This document shows, one piece after another, positions 16,469 to 24,016 of a stretch of 64,000 nucleotides of DNA (its first letter is position 1; each line of letters opens with the position of its first letter). Below the pieces are notes generated by a model. It saw only the letters and a program-made list of their open reading frames with translations, was not told the DNA's origin and made no database searches. The stretch comes from Lachnospiraceae bacterium (lineage in GTDB: Bacteria; Bacillota; Clostridia; Lachnospirales; Lachnospiraceae), in the NCBI GenBank assembly GCA_910576125.1, contig CAJTHM010000015.1, positions 18,928 through 82,927 of the forward strand. The letters are read 5' to 3'. The position numbers and the translations under genes were made by a program.

Positions 16469-17653
16469 TCAGCGCTGCTCCCTATGGGCCACATGCTCAT
16501 AAGTCTCCCGTTCCGTCTCCAGAATATCCGCCACAGACGGATCCGCGATGACCTTATGCCGTTCCATGGCCTCGCCTATCAGCTCCGCGATTCCCGGATA
16601 GGTCAGCTTGCCTTTCAAAAACATATCCACCGCTTTCTCATTGGCCGCATTGTATACAGTAGGCATGCTGCCTCCCGCCTCCGCCGCCCGGTAGGCCAGC
16701 GCCAGCCCCGGGAAAGTCTCCGTATCAGGCTTTTCAAAGGTAAGCTGCCCCAATTCGAACAAATCCAGCCGCCTGCCCTCCAGGGGCCTCCTGTCCGGAT
16801 AGAACAGAGCGTACTGGATGGGGAGTTTCATGTCCGGCACGCCCATCTGAGCGATTACGGCGCCGTCTTTGTACTGCACCGCCGAGTGGACGATGCTCTG
16901 AGGATGAACCACCACCTGAATCCGGTCCAGCTCCACCCCGAACAGCCACTTTGCCTCCATGACCTCCAGGCCCTTGTTCACAAGGGTAGAGGAATCGATG
17001 GTGACCTTGTGGCCCATGGTCCAGTTGGGATGCTTCAGGGCATCCGCCGCCTGCATGTTCCGCAGCTCCTCTTTCGCCTTCCCCCGGAAAGGGCCCCCCG
17101 AGGCTGTCAGCAAAATCTTCTCTATGCCGATTTCCCGGTACAGCGCCTCCCGTCTCCCGCTCCTGCCGATCAGCTCTCCGTTCAGGGACTGGAAAATGGC
17201 ACTGTGCTCGCTGTCCACAGGCAGGATGGCCACTCCGTGCCGCTCCGCTAACGGCATGATGATATGCCCGGCGCACACCAATGTCTCCTTGTTTGCCAGG
17301 GCGATGTCCTTGCCCGCCTCAATCGCCGCAATGGTAGGCCTGATACCAATCATGCCCACAATGGCCGTCACCAATACCTGGCTTTCGGGCAGAACCGCGA
17401 TTTCCAAAAGCCCCTCCATACCGGCCAGAACCTCCACCTCCAGATCCGCCACTTTTACCCGCAGATCCGCCGCCGCGTCCTCAGACCACATGCAGGCCTT
17501 AGACGGATGGAATTCCCTGATCTGGGCCTCCATTTTCTCCACGCTGCTTCCCGCCGCCAGCGCCACCACCCGGAGATCCGGGTTGTTCCGCACGATTTCC
17601 AGCGTCTGGGTTCCGATAGAACCGGTGGAGCCTAATATTGCTATGTTTTTCAT
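16469..17653 (-). CDS. dxr: 1-deoxy-D-xylulose 5-phosphate reductoisomerase
   Basis: This 394-residue enzyme catalyses the second step of the MEP isoprenoid pathway, turning DXP into MEP with NADPH. ILGSTGSIGTQTLEIVR at residue 5 is the nucleotide-binding loop. Active-site blocks are LPVDSEHSAIFQ, LTASGGPFRGK and MGHKVTIDSSTLVNKGLEVMEA, with metal-binding Asp and Glu residues. Length is normal. It lies 29 bp after cdsA and upstream of rseP. Together with uppS in the same cluster it feeds undecaprenyl phosphate for cell-wall synthesis. Confidence 0.95.
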   Translation of the reverse strand: MKNIAILGSTGSIGTQTLEIVRNNPDLRVVALAAGSSVEKMEAQIREFHPSKACMWSEDAAADLRVKVADLEVEVLAGMEGLLEIAVLPESQVLVTAIVGMIGIRPTIAAIEAGKDIALANKETLVCAGHIIMPLAERHGVAILPVDSEHSAIFQSLNGELIGRSGRREALYREIGIEKILLTASGGPFRGKAKEELRNMQAADALKHPNWTMGHKVTIDSSTLVNKGLEVMEAKWLFGVELDRIQVVVHPQSIVHSAVQYKDGAVIAQMGVPDMKLPIQYALFYPDRRPLEGRRLDLFELGQLTFEKPDTETFPGLALAYRAAEAGGSMPTVYNAANEKAVDMFLKGKLTYPGIAELIGEAMERHKVIADPSVADILETERETYEHVAHREQR

Positions 17654-17682
17654 ATGAATACCTTTGCCCTCTTTTCGCAGTA

Positions 17683-18525
17683 TTACACCAGCATCAGAAT
17701 CGTCAGAAAGTAAGTCATGGGAGCCGTCACAATCATGCTGTCGAATCTGTCCATGATGCCGCCATGCCCCGGGATGAGCTTCCCATAATCCTTGATATCG
17801 TGATTCCGTTTAATCGCAGACGCCGCCAGATCCCCTGCCATGCTCATGACCGCGCCCGCGCCGCAGATGACCGCGATTACCCAGGCGATACTTTTGTCCG
17901 GGAAAGCTTTCTCCACGAAAAAGTATCCATACAGCCATCCGATCAGCGCCGCTCCCAGCACGCCGCCGATACATCCCTCCAGCGACTTCTTAGGGCTCAG
18001 CGCCGGGAAAATCTTCTTCCTGCCAATCAGCTTCCCCACCGCATAGGCGCAGGTGTCGCATCCCCAGGAGCTGATGAGAATCATCCACACCGTATAGATG
18101 CCCTGAGGCGCCATCCTGGTCTGGTAGACAAAGGAAAGCAGCACCGGCGCGTACAGATAGGAAAAGACCGCCGCCACCGTCTGATTCGCGTTATACCGCG
18201 GAAAAGTAAGCACATAGACGAATATCACCGCCAGGAAAGTGCCTACGATGCACATCAGCAGATAGGTGTCCTCCCCCACAAAATACATCGTCAGATAATA
18301 ACAAATGATTCCAATCAGCCCCGCCTTTTCCAGTCCGTTGGGAACGCGGGCCATGGATGACGTTTTTTCGTTATCTTTTGCGCATTTCAGCGCCTTTGTC
18401 AGCTCCCGGAACGCCACCAGCGACACGCCGCACAAAATCGCCGCCAGCGGGCCTCCACCGTAGCTCATGGAGCCTATGGCGATAATCAGCAATACGATTC
18501 CGCTTGCCAGTCTGGTCCAAAACAT
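17683..18525 (-). CDS. cdsA: Phosphatidate cytidylyltransferase CdsA
   Basis: This 280-residue polytopic membrane enzyme makes CDP-diacylglycerol from phosphatidate and CTP, the branch point for membrane phospholipids. The C-terminal signature GHGGIMDRFDSMIV is present, as is SWGCDTCAYAVGKLIGRKK followed by SPKKSLEG, the conserved loop that binds metal and substrate. Seven or eight helices are visible. It begins 16 bp after uppS in the usual Clostridia order and is followed by dxr. Confidence 0.93.
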   Translation of the reverse strand: MFWTRLASGIVLLIIAIGSMSYGGGPLAAILCGVSLVAFRELTKALKCAKDNEKTSSMARVPNGLEKAGLIGIICYYLTMYFVGEDTYLLMCIVGTFLAVIFVYVLTFPRYNANQTVAAVFSYLYAPVLLSFVYQTRMAPQGIYTVWMILISSWGCDTCAYAVGKLIGRKKIFPALSPKKSLEGCIGGVLGAALIGWLYGYFFVEKAFPDKSIAWVIAVICGAGAVMSMAGDLAASAIKRNHDIKDYGKLIPGHGGIMDRFDSMIVTAPMTYFLTILMLV

Positions 18526-18541
18526 AATTTATCCCCCATTT

Positions 18542-19273
18542 TCAGCGCACTTTCAGGCCGCCATACTTCCTGTCTCTATGATTATATGCCTCCACAGCTT
18601 TTATCAATTCTTCTTTGGTGAAATCCGGCCACAGAACCGGCGTGAAATAAAATTCCGTGTAGGCCAGCTGCCACAGCAGGAAATTGGAAATCCGCTGCTC
18701 ATTGCAGGTCCGAATCAGCAGATCCGGCTCGGGAATCCCCGCCGTATCCAGGAAACCGCTCAGGGTCTCCTCGGTAATCTCCTCCGGCCGCAGCTTCCCC
18801 TCCGCTACCGCCTCGGCCATCTTCCGGGATGCCCGGACGATTTCATCCCGGCCCCCGTAGTTAATCGCTATCTGGAAATGCAGGCCGTCATTGTCCTTCG
18901 TAGCCTCCTCCAGTTCCTGAATCCTGCTGCGGATATCCTCGTCCAGCCGGGATTTCTCTCCCAGCACCCTGACGCACATGCGGTTCTTCTCCGCCGTCTT
19001 CAGACAGGTCTTCATATAATTCCGCAACAGCTTCATCAGCGCGTCCACCTCGTCCCGGGGACGGCCCCAGTTCTCCGTGGAAAAGGCATACACCGTCAGG
19101 TACTGGATCCCCATCCGGTAGGCATCCTCACAGATAGTCTCCACCGTCTTCGCCCCCTGTACATGGCCATAATTGCGCGGCATCCCCTTGCTCCGGGCCC
19201 ATCTGCCGTTTCCGTCCAAAATAATCGCCACGTGTCGCGGCATTGTCAGTTCCTCGCCCATTTCCGCTCCCAT
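18542..19273 (-). CDS. uppS: Isoprenyl (undecaprenyl diphosphate) transferase
   Basis: This 243-residue cis-prenyltransferase builds undecaprenyl diphosphate, the carrier for peptidoglycan and surface glycans, from farnesyl and isopentenyl diphosphate. Motifs: HVAIILDGNGRWA (catalytic Asp), GHVQGAKTVE, LTVYAFSTENW, INYGGRDEIVRA, and EPDLLIRTCNEQRISNFLLWQLAYTE, where the Cys-Asn-Glu-Gln replaces the more usual Gly-Glu. The first of three closely spaced ATG codons was kept; a later one (MPRHVAI) has GAGG at a good distance and may be the true start. It lies between frr and cdsA. Confidence 0.93.
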   Translation of the reverse strand: MGAEMGEELTMPRHVAIILDGNGRWARSKGMPRNYGHVQGAKTVETICEDAYRMGIQYLTVYAFSTENWGRPRDEVDALMKLLRNYMKTCLKTAEKNRMCVRVLGEKSRLDEDIRSRIQELEEATKDNDGLHFQIAINYGGRDEIVRASRKMAEAVAEGKLRPEEITEETLSGFLDTAGIPEPDLLIRTCNEQRISNFLLWQLAYTEFYFTPVLWPDFTKEELIKAVEAYNHRDRKYGGLKVR

Positions 19274-19409
19274 CTGTCTTTGCCGGGCCTCCAGCCCGGG
19301 TAAACTTTCAGTCGTTTATTTCTATCTTCATTACCGTTTACAACGAAGCAAGGGGGAACAGATGTCCTCTTCCGCTCCCCCTCATTTGCCTTACCTTAAA
19401 CAGTCACGA

Positions 19410-19961
19410 CTAGACGGTCATGATTTCCTTGGACTTCGCCTCAATCATGGCGTCCACTTCCTTGATATACTTATCCGTCAGCTTCTGCAGCTGATCCTCC
19501 AGCTGTTTAATCTCATCCTCCGAGACATCGGTCTTGCCCAGCTTCTTCAGGGCGTCATTGCCGTCCCTGCGGATATTGCGGATGGCCACCTTGCCGTCCT
19601 CGCCCTTTTTCTTTACATCTTTCACCAGGTCTTTTCTGCGCTCCTCCGTAAGCTCCGGGAACACCAGACGAATCACGCTGCCGTCATTGGAGGGATTGAT
19701 GCCGATATCGGAAGTCAGGATAGCTTTCTCGATAGTCTTGATCAGGGACTTGTCCCAGGGCGCAATCTGTATGATGCGGGCCTCCGGTACGGTGACATTG
19801 CCCACCTGCTGAATCGGTGTAGGCGTCCCATAGTAATCCACACGGAGCTTGTCCAGGATATGAGGGTTCGCGCGTCCTGCGCGGATGCCGTTGTAATCCC
19901 CCTCCAGGAAGTCGATGGCCTTTTTCATTTTGTCTTCGTATTGCTGTAATCTAGCATCCAT
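19410..19961 (-). CDS. frr: Ribosome recycling factor
   Basis: This 183-residue protein splits post-termination ribosomes together with EF-G. It has the normal two-domain tRNA-like build: long helices at both ends and a beta domain in between, with RAGRANPHILDKLRVDYYGTPTPIQQVGNV, IQIAPWDKSLIKTIEKAI and PELTEERRKDLVK visible as separate conserved blocks. GGAGAGGAC precedes the ATG. It is 26 bp after pyrH. A weak GC-rich hairpin lies between its end and uppS (about 19350-19385). Confidence 0.95.
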   Translation of the reverse strand: MDARLQQYEDKMKKAIDFLEGDYNGIRAGRANPHILDKLRVDYYGTPTPIQQVGNVTVPEARIIQIAPWDKSLIKTIEKAILTSDIGINPSNDGSVIRLVFPELTEERRKDLVKDVKKKGEDGKVAIRNIRRDGNDALKKLGKTDVSEDEIKQLEDQLQKLTDKYIKEVDAMIEAKSKEIMTV

Positions 19962-19987
19962 AGTACTGTCCTCTCCTTCTATCTCTT

Positions 19988-20692
19988 TTATACCAGCACC
20001 TTTGTGCCGTTAAAGTTTCCCTTGATGGTGTTCACGATACTGTTCTCCTCGTTCAGCCCGAATACCCACATGGGAATCTTGTTTTCCTTTGCCAGAATCG
20101 ACGCCGTCATATCTACCACATGGAGGTTCCTGGAGATTACCTCATCGATGGTGACCTCGCTGTACTTTTTCGCCTCGGGATTTTTCGCGGGGTCGTCGTC
20201 GTACACCCCGTCGATGGACTTGGCCAGCAGAATCACGTCCGCCTCCACCTCGACGGCCCGCAGCACCACTCCTGTATCCGTGGAAAAATAAGGATGCCCC
20301 GTGCCCCCCGCAAAGAACACTACCTGTCCCTCCGAGAAATATTTCACTGCCTTGTCCTTGGAGAAAAGCTTCGTAAAGGAGCCGCATTCAAAAGGCGTCA
20401 GAATGCTGGTCTTCATTCCTGTGGAACGGAAAATCTCCGATACATAGATGCAGTTCATCACCGTGGCCAGCATGCCGATCTGATCCGCTTTCGTGCGGTC
20501 GATATTCTCGCTGGTCCTGCCTCTCCAGAAGTTCCCGCCGCCGATGACAATGCCCACCTGGGTGCCGTCATCCGCCAGCTGCTTTACCTGCAGGGCCACC
20601 CTCCTCACTGTCTCCTCATCGAAGCCGGTCCTCTTCTCACCGGCAAGGGCTTCCCCGCTCAATTTCAATAGTATCCTCTGCGTTGTAACCAC
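19988..20692 (-). CDS. pyrH: UMP kinase
   Basis: This amino-acid-kinase-fold enzyme phosphorylates UMP to UDP, essential for RNA, DNA and UDP-sugar supply. ILLKLSGEALAG, VIGGGNFWRGR, GMLATVMNCIYV, FFAGGTGHPYFSTDT and ILLAKSIDGVYDDDP are all in order. The start is uncertain. GTG at 20692 gives 234 residues beginning VVTTQRILLKLSG, with AGAAAGG very close upstream; an in-frame GTG at 20719 would add nine residues and overlap the deacetylase gene by 19 bp. rpsB and tsf, which often precede pyrH, are not here; instead a polysaccharide deacetylase gene abuts it. Confidence 0.92.
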   Translation of the reverse strand: MVTTQRILLKLSGEALAGEKRTGFDEETVRRVALQVKQLADDGTQVGIVIGGGNFWRGRTSENIDRTKADQIGMLATVMNCIYVSEIFRSTGMKTSILTPFECGSFTKLFSKDKAVKYFSEGQVVFFAGGTGHPYFSTDTGVVLRAVEVEADVILLAKSIDGVYDDDPAKNPEAKKYSEVTIDEVISRNLHVVDMTASILAKENKIPMWVFGLNEENSIVNTIKGNFNGTKVLV

Positions 20693-20700
20693 ATCCTTTC

Positions 20701-21837
20701 TTATTTTTCTTCCTTCCACTGTATGTGCTGGACCGGCAATGTATCATCCGTAATCGGCAGAAGCACCGTATCATCCATGGCCTGAATCGTCTCGATGATA
20801 ATCGGCAGCGCCTCCCTGGTGGTGGTCTTTCCAGCCGCGTCATGCATCAGCACTACGGATGTGCCATGGTCTTTGACGGCAGCCGTGCAGTTTTCTATCA
20901 GCATCTCCACCGGAACCAGAAAGCTCCCCCCGTCGCCGGATGAAATATTCCAGTCGAAGAAGCGCACACCCTGGCTGTCCAAATACTCCGCGAACTCCCG
21001 CATGTCGATTTCACTGACTGTATTGGAGCTCCCTCCGGGAAACCGGTATATCGTGCTCTCCACGCCGGTGACCTCCAGAAGATAGGCCTGTTCTTTCTCG
21101 AAATCCGCCGCGAAGTCCTCTACCGAAGCGTATATCTCGTCATATTTGTGGGTGTAGGAATGCATCCCAAGCGTATGGCCTGCCTCCACGATCTTCCGCA
21201 GATTTTCCTCCGCCTGGCTGCCCTCTCTGCCCACCACGAAAAAGGTGGCTTTCACGCCGTACCTATCTAAAATATCCAGAATCTCCTGGGTACTTTCGCT
21301 GGGGCCGTCGTCAAATGTCAGGTAGACTTTGTGGGCGGCATCCTGTTCCGCTGTGCCCGCAATCCCCTGTCCGTTCGCCGCAGCAACGTCTGTCTGCGGA
21401 TTCCCATCCTGCAGGCTATTCTCCTGTCCTTCAGCCTGCTTTCTTTCATGAGGCTCCGTGCCCTCTCTGCCGGCATCACCGGGCCCCGGCTTCTCTCCCT
21501 GTCCGGGAGAATTGTCCGGCCCTGCATCCGACGTCTCCGCCAGTTTCTCCAGCCTGTCCCGCTGCTCCATCACAATCCGGGTCAGGTTGCCGATTTTATC
21601 TTTCAGGCTCTCTATCGTATGATTCAGGCTCCATATCCGGACCAGGAGAACCGCGCACAGCACCATCCACAGCGCTGCCATTATCCTGTACATCGCTGTG
21701 CCGCTCTTTTTAGGGGATTCCTCTCCATTCTTCGCGGCTTTTTGCTTTCTGTCCTTTGATACGGCATTCTTTTGTATGTCTTTTGTCGGAATCTTATCTT
21801 TGGAAATATGGTTTTTCGACATATTCCGTTCTGACAT
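20701..21837 (-). CDS. Membrane-anchored polysaccharide deacetylase (NodB domain)
   Basis: This is a roughly 378-residue protein. After a basic N-terminus a single membrane helix (MAALWMVLCAVLLVRIW, about residues 49-65) is followed by a short coiled coil, then a low-complexity Gly/Pro/Glu linker, then a NodB domain from about residue 170. Carbohydrate esterase motifs are clear: TFDDGPS (Asp base and metal Asp), MHSYTHKYDE (His ligands), RFPGGSSN, and VVLMHDAAG (catalytic His). It would remove acetyl groups from peptidoglycan or another wall polymer outside the cell. The start is placed at ATG 21837 behind AGGAGA. It is directly upstream of pyrH with almost no gap. Confidence 0.88.
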   Translation of the reverse strand: MSERNMSKNHISKDKIPTKDIQKNAVSKDRKQKAAKNGEESPKKSGTAMYRIMAALWMVLCAVLLVRIWSLNHTIESLKDKIGNLTRIVMEQRDRLEKLAETSDAGPDNSPGQGEKPGPGDAGREGTEPHERKQAEGQENSLQDGNPQTDVAAANGQGIAGTAEQDAAHKVYLTFDDGPSESTQEILDILDRYGVKATFFVVGREGSQAEENLRKIVEAGHTLGMHSYTHKYDEIYASVEDFAADFEKEQAYLLEVTGVESTIYRFPGGSSNTVSEIDMREFAEYLDSQGVRFFDWNISSGDGGSFLVPVEMLIENCTAAVKDHGTSVVLMHDAAGKTTTREALPIIIETIQAMDDTVLLPITDDTLPVQHIQWKEEK

Positions 21838-21948
21838 ATTCTCTCCTGATTCAATTTTTGCCCTCTCAGCTTTCAGTATAGCATATTCCTCTTTTTTGGG
21901 AAAGATAAAAATAAAAATTTGATAGGATTCGTATGACAGTATTTTAAT

Positions 21949-21980
21949 GAATGAGCCGCCTGAAGACAGGCGGCTCATTC
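21949..21980. terminator. Strong hairpin between the Rpn nuclease and deacetylase genes
   Basis: GAATGAGCCGCCTG (21949-21962) pairs perfectly with CAGGCGGCTCATTC (21967-21980) across a four-base loop. It begins 8 bases after the Rpn stop codon on the minus strand and is followed there by ATTAAAAT. It should isolate the Rpn gene from the deacetylase-pyrH cluster. Confidence 0.8.
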
Positions 21981-21988
21981 TCTATTCA

Positions 21989-22888
21989 TTACAGACCATA
22001 TCTTTGATACAGCATATCTCGGAAATCCTTATCCCGCATGGCCCGCTCCAAATCATTTGTTCTTTTTTCTTCCACCATCTTCAGCCACAGCCGGCTCAAG
22101 CGCTCCTCTCCCTCTTCTCTTCCTTCTTCTCTTCCTTCTTCCCTTCCCTCTTCTCTTCCCTCTTCTCTTCCCTCTTCCCTCATAATCTTCGCATAAGCTT
22201 CTTCATCAAATTCTGTAAGCAGCATAAGCATCACCTCCGACTTCTTTTTCAGAAGATACTCTTTCAGCACCCCTTCTTTGGCGCATCTGTCAATTGCTTT
22301 ATCCATGGCTTCGGCCAAGCTGCCTCCTGACTCCTGATACTCACGGACATACTGTACCAGCGTCACGTACCCTTCCAACGCCGGACATTTCTCCAGTAGA
22401 TTCTGGTTTCCGCCTGCATTGATATTCAGCATATGGGCAGTCCATTCATATCCCTCTTTCGGCATCAGAAACGCATCTGAAAGCTTCAGCTCCTGCCTGT
22501 CCGGAGCATCTTCGCGGCCATTATAGAATACATAGTAATCCGGAGCCGGAATCTGTACCAGCTTCTTCCCATACAGCTGCATGCCCTTCGACTTCAGTAT
22601 CCCATCAATATTATGGGCAAAATAGATCAGTCCCCTCAACGGCATATTGTAATTCAAAGTGCTCTGCTGCTCCCACAATGCCAGCTGATTCTGAAACAAT
22701 ACTGATACATCATTCTTCCCATGTATATAGATTGCATCAGAAAGTGTGACAATCTCCAGGCTTTCGGCATCCTCATAATCCGTGCCGTTCAGGGCATTGT
22801 ACAGGGACAGGGCATTGCGCTTATCCGAGTACAAATCGTGGAATACCGTGTCCTTATGGTTTCGTTGTATAGTATTTCCGTTTGTCAT
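21989..22888 (-). CDS. Rpn-family recombination-promoting nuclease / putative transposase
   Basis: This 299-residue protein belongs to the PD-(D/E)XK nuclease-transposase (Rpn) group, DNA endonucleases linked to RecA-independent recombination and often present in many copies in gut Firmicutes. It opens with HKDTVFHDLYSDKRNALSLYNALN, then SDAIYIHGKNDVSVLFQNQLALWEQQ (with the Asp and the F-Q-N-Q acidic core), then NMPLRGLIYFAHNIDGI. The C-terminal region carries six tandem Arg-Glu-Glu-Gly units before a charged tail, a frequent feature of this group. Strand breakage in vivo is unproven. It is bounded by its own terminator. Confidence 0.8.
   Translation of the reverse strand: MTNGNTIQRNHKDTVFHDLYSDKRNALSLYNALNGTDYEDAESLEIVTLSDAIYIHGKNDVSVLFQNQLALWEQQSTLNYNMPLRGLIYFAHNIDGILKSKGMQLYGKKLVQIPAPDYYVFYNGREDAPDRQELKLSDAFLMPKEGYEWTAHMLNINAGGNQNLLEKCPALEGYVTLVQYVREYQESGGSLAEAMDKAIDRCAKEGVLKEYLLKKKSEVMLMLLTEFDEEAYAKIMREEGREEGREEGREEGREEGREEGEERLSRLWLKMVEEKRTNDLERAMRDKDFRDMLYQRYGL
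22107..22182 (-). repeat. 12 bp tandem repeat encoding Arg-Glu-Glu-Gly units
   Basis: Near-identical copies of a 12 bp unit (coding strand GAAGAGGGAAGA and variants) lie in the 3' third of the Rpn gene. Copy number is about six. Repeats in multiples of three change length without breaking the frame. Confidence 0.8.
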
Positions 22889-22992
22889 GCAAGATTCTCC
22901 CTCGTTTTGATATATCGTTCTTTTGTACGGAAACTATAATCAACCCTATAAAAATATAGTAACATATTGGAAAGTTACTGTAAACTCTTTTC

Positions 22993-23175
22993 TCACGCCT
23001 CTCTGCTACCATCCGAAGCGCAGCTTCCCTGGCTCCCGCAGCTGCCGCCGTTTCCGCAGCCGGCACAACCGGCGCAGCCACCTGCACACTGCCCTTTGCG
23101 AAGCTTCCCCAGCTGACTGCGGAGAATAAAGAATACAATAATCGCCAGAACCGCGATAATAATAATATCTGCCAT
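22993..23175 (-). CDS. FeoB-associated Cys-rich membrane peptide
   Basis: This 60-residue protein has one N-terminal membrane helix (IIIIAVLAIIVFFIL), a short basic stretch (RSQLGKLRKGQ) and then a Gly/Cys-rich tail with seven Cys (CAGGCAGCAGCGNGG, CGSQGSC). This is the build of the small proteins usually encoded after feoA-feoB, thought to help ferrous iron uptake. Here no feoA or feoB is adjacent. GGGAGGG lies seven bases before the ATG and a Fur box lies 24 bases upstream, so control by iron is likely although the partner transporter is elsewhere. Confidence 0.8.
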   Translation of the reverse strand: MADIIIIAVLAIIVFFILRSQLGKLRKGQCAGGCAGCAGCGNGGSCGSQGSCASDGSREA

Positions 23176-23199
23176 CTATCGTCCCTCCCGGTACCTATT

Positions 23200-23214
23200 T
23201 GAGAATCATTCTCA
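23200..23214. promoter_or_regulatory. Fur-box palindrome
   Basis: TGAGAATCATTCTCA is a perfect 7-1-7 inverted repeat, matching the core of the Fur operator. It lies immediately upstream of the FeoB-associated peptide gene, where bound Fur would block transcription in high iron. Confidence 0.8.
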
Positions 23215-23252
23215 TTTCAGTATATGCCACAAGAGGAAAAATGTCAAGTTTC

Positions 23253-23369
23253 TTATGAGACAGTCGCCATACCACCTTGAAAGGCATCCCAATAAGCAAT
23301 ATTTGCTTTCGTCAAACACGCCTTTAAACCCTTATCAGACGTCATTACCGTCATGTTTTGTCCGGACAT
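23253..23369 (-). CDS. Possible 38-residue peptide of unknown function
   Basis: ATG at 23369 is preceded by AAGGAAAGG and opens MSGQNMTVMTSDKGLKACL; it continues TKANIAYWDAFQGG and ends at TAA 23255-23253. I do not recognise it. It has no membrane segment, one Cys, and lies alone between the iron gene and the fibre operon. It may be a chance frame or a remnant; the only support is the ribosome binding site and the ordinary composition. The rest of the 300 bases between 23176 and 23476 shows only the Fur box. Confidence 0.2.
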   Translation of the reverse strand: MSGQNMTVMTSDKGLKACLTKANIAYWDAFQGGMATVS

Positions 23370-23476
23370 ACATATAGGAATTCCTTTCCTTAAGAAATTG
23401 ATTGAATATAGTCCTATTCTACCACGGCTTGTCTGTCATCGTCTACTACAATTTTATCATCTGGCATTTTCCTGCC

Positions 23477-24016
23477 CTAATCCCTCTCCCTGTCCCGCAA
23501 AATCCCCGCCAGCATGTGGAACATGACCCCGCAGACCGCCAGGAGCACCGCGTAGAGTTTCCCGGTATTGCTGGCCAGGAGCGTCATGATGATGCCCAGG
23601 ACAGGGATATGGCGCTCTACTTTGCCTATGAGGCTTTCATAGGGCACGGGCTCCATATCCTCTTCCCTGTTGGCGTCCCCTTTCGTGACAAACTCTCCTT
23701 CCACATAGTGGTTCTCTTCCACACGGTGGGTGATGACGGAGCCGTCTTTCTGGAAAGCGATGATATCCCCTGTCTCCACCATATCCGGCTCAGCCGCCTT
23801 CACGTAAATCACGCTCCCCACCGGAATCTCCGGCTCCATGCTGCCGCTCACCACCTCATAGATTTCATATCCCATCAGACGCGGCACTGTCAGCGGCAGA
23901 AATGCCGCAATGACTCCCAGCAGTATCAATGTCCCAAACACGCTGCAAAGGGCAGGAAAAACTTTCCTGCCCTTTTTTTCAGAGGGACGTGAAATTGACT
24001 CCAATTCCTCTATCAT
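23477..24016 (-). CDS. sipW: SipW-type signal peptidase I
   Basis: This 179-residue membrane protease is of the Ser/His (ER-like) type. The nucleophile is Ser in VVSGSMEPEIPVGSVIYV (about residue 58), and the general base His lies in GSVITHRVEE (about 95), where bacterial LepB has Lys. N- and C-terminal membrane helices flank the domain (FPALCSVFGTLILLGVIAAF; LYAVLLAVCGVMFHML). In Bacillus, SipW matures TasA and TapA fibre proteins. Here it is the last gene of the fibre cluster, next to two genes with SipW/TasA-like signal regions. Its ATG overlaps the preceding stop (ATGA), which fixes the start at 24016. Confidence 0.88.
   Translation of the reverse strand: MIEELESISRPSEKKGRKVFPALCSVFGTLILLGVIAAFLPLTVPRLMGYEIYEVVSGSMEPEIPVGSVIYVKAAEPDMVETGDIIAFQKDGSVITHRVEENHYVEGEFVTKGDANREEDMEPVPYESLIGKVERHIPVLGIIMTLLASNTGKLYAVLLAVCGVMFHMLAGILRDRERD

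Noticed and set aside
16247..17251. 334-codon plus-strand frame opposite dxr
   Set aside because: Antisense to a clearly conserved enzyme; no ribosome binding site or family motif.
19350..19385. Possible terminator between frr and uppS
   Set aside because: The GGGGGA/TCCCCC arms are separated by a long loop and no T-run follows; the genes are expected to be co-transcribed.
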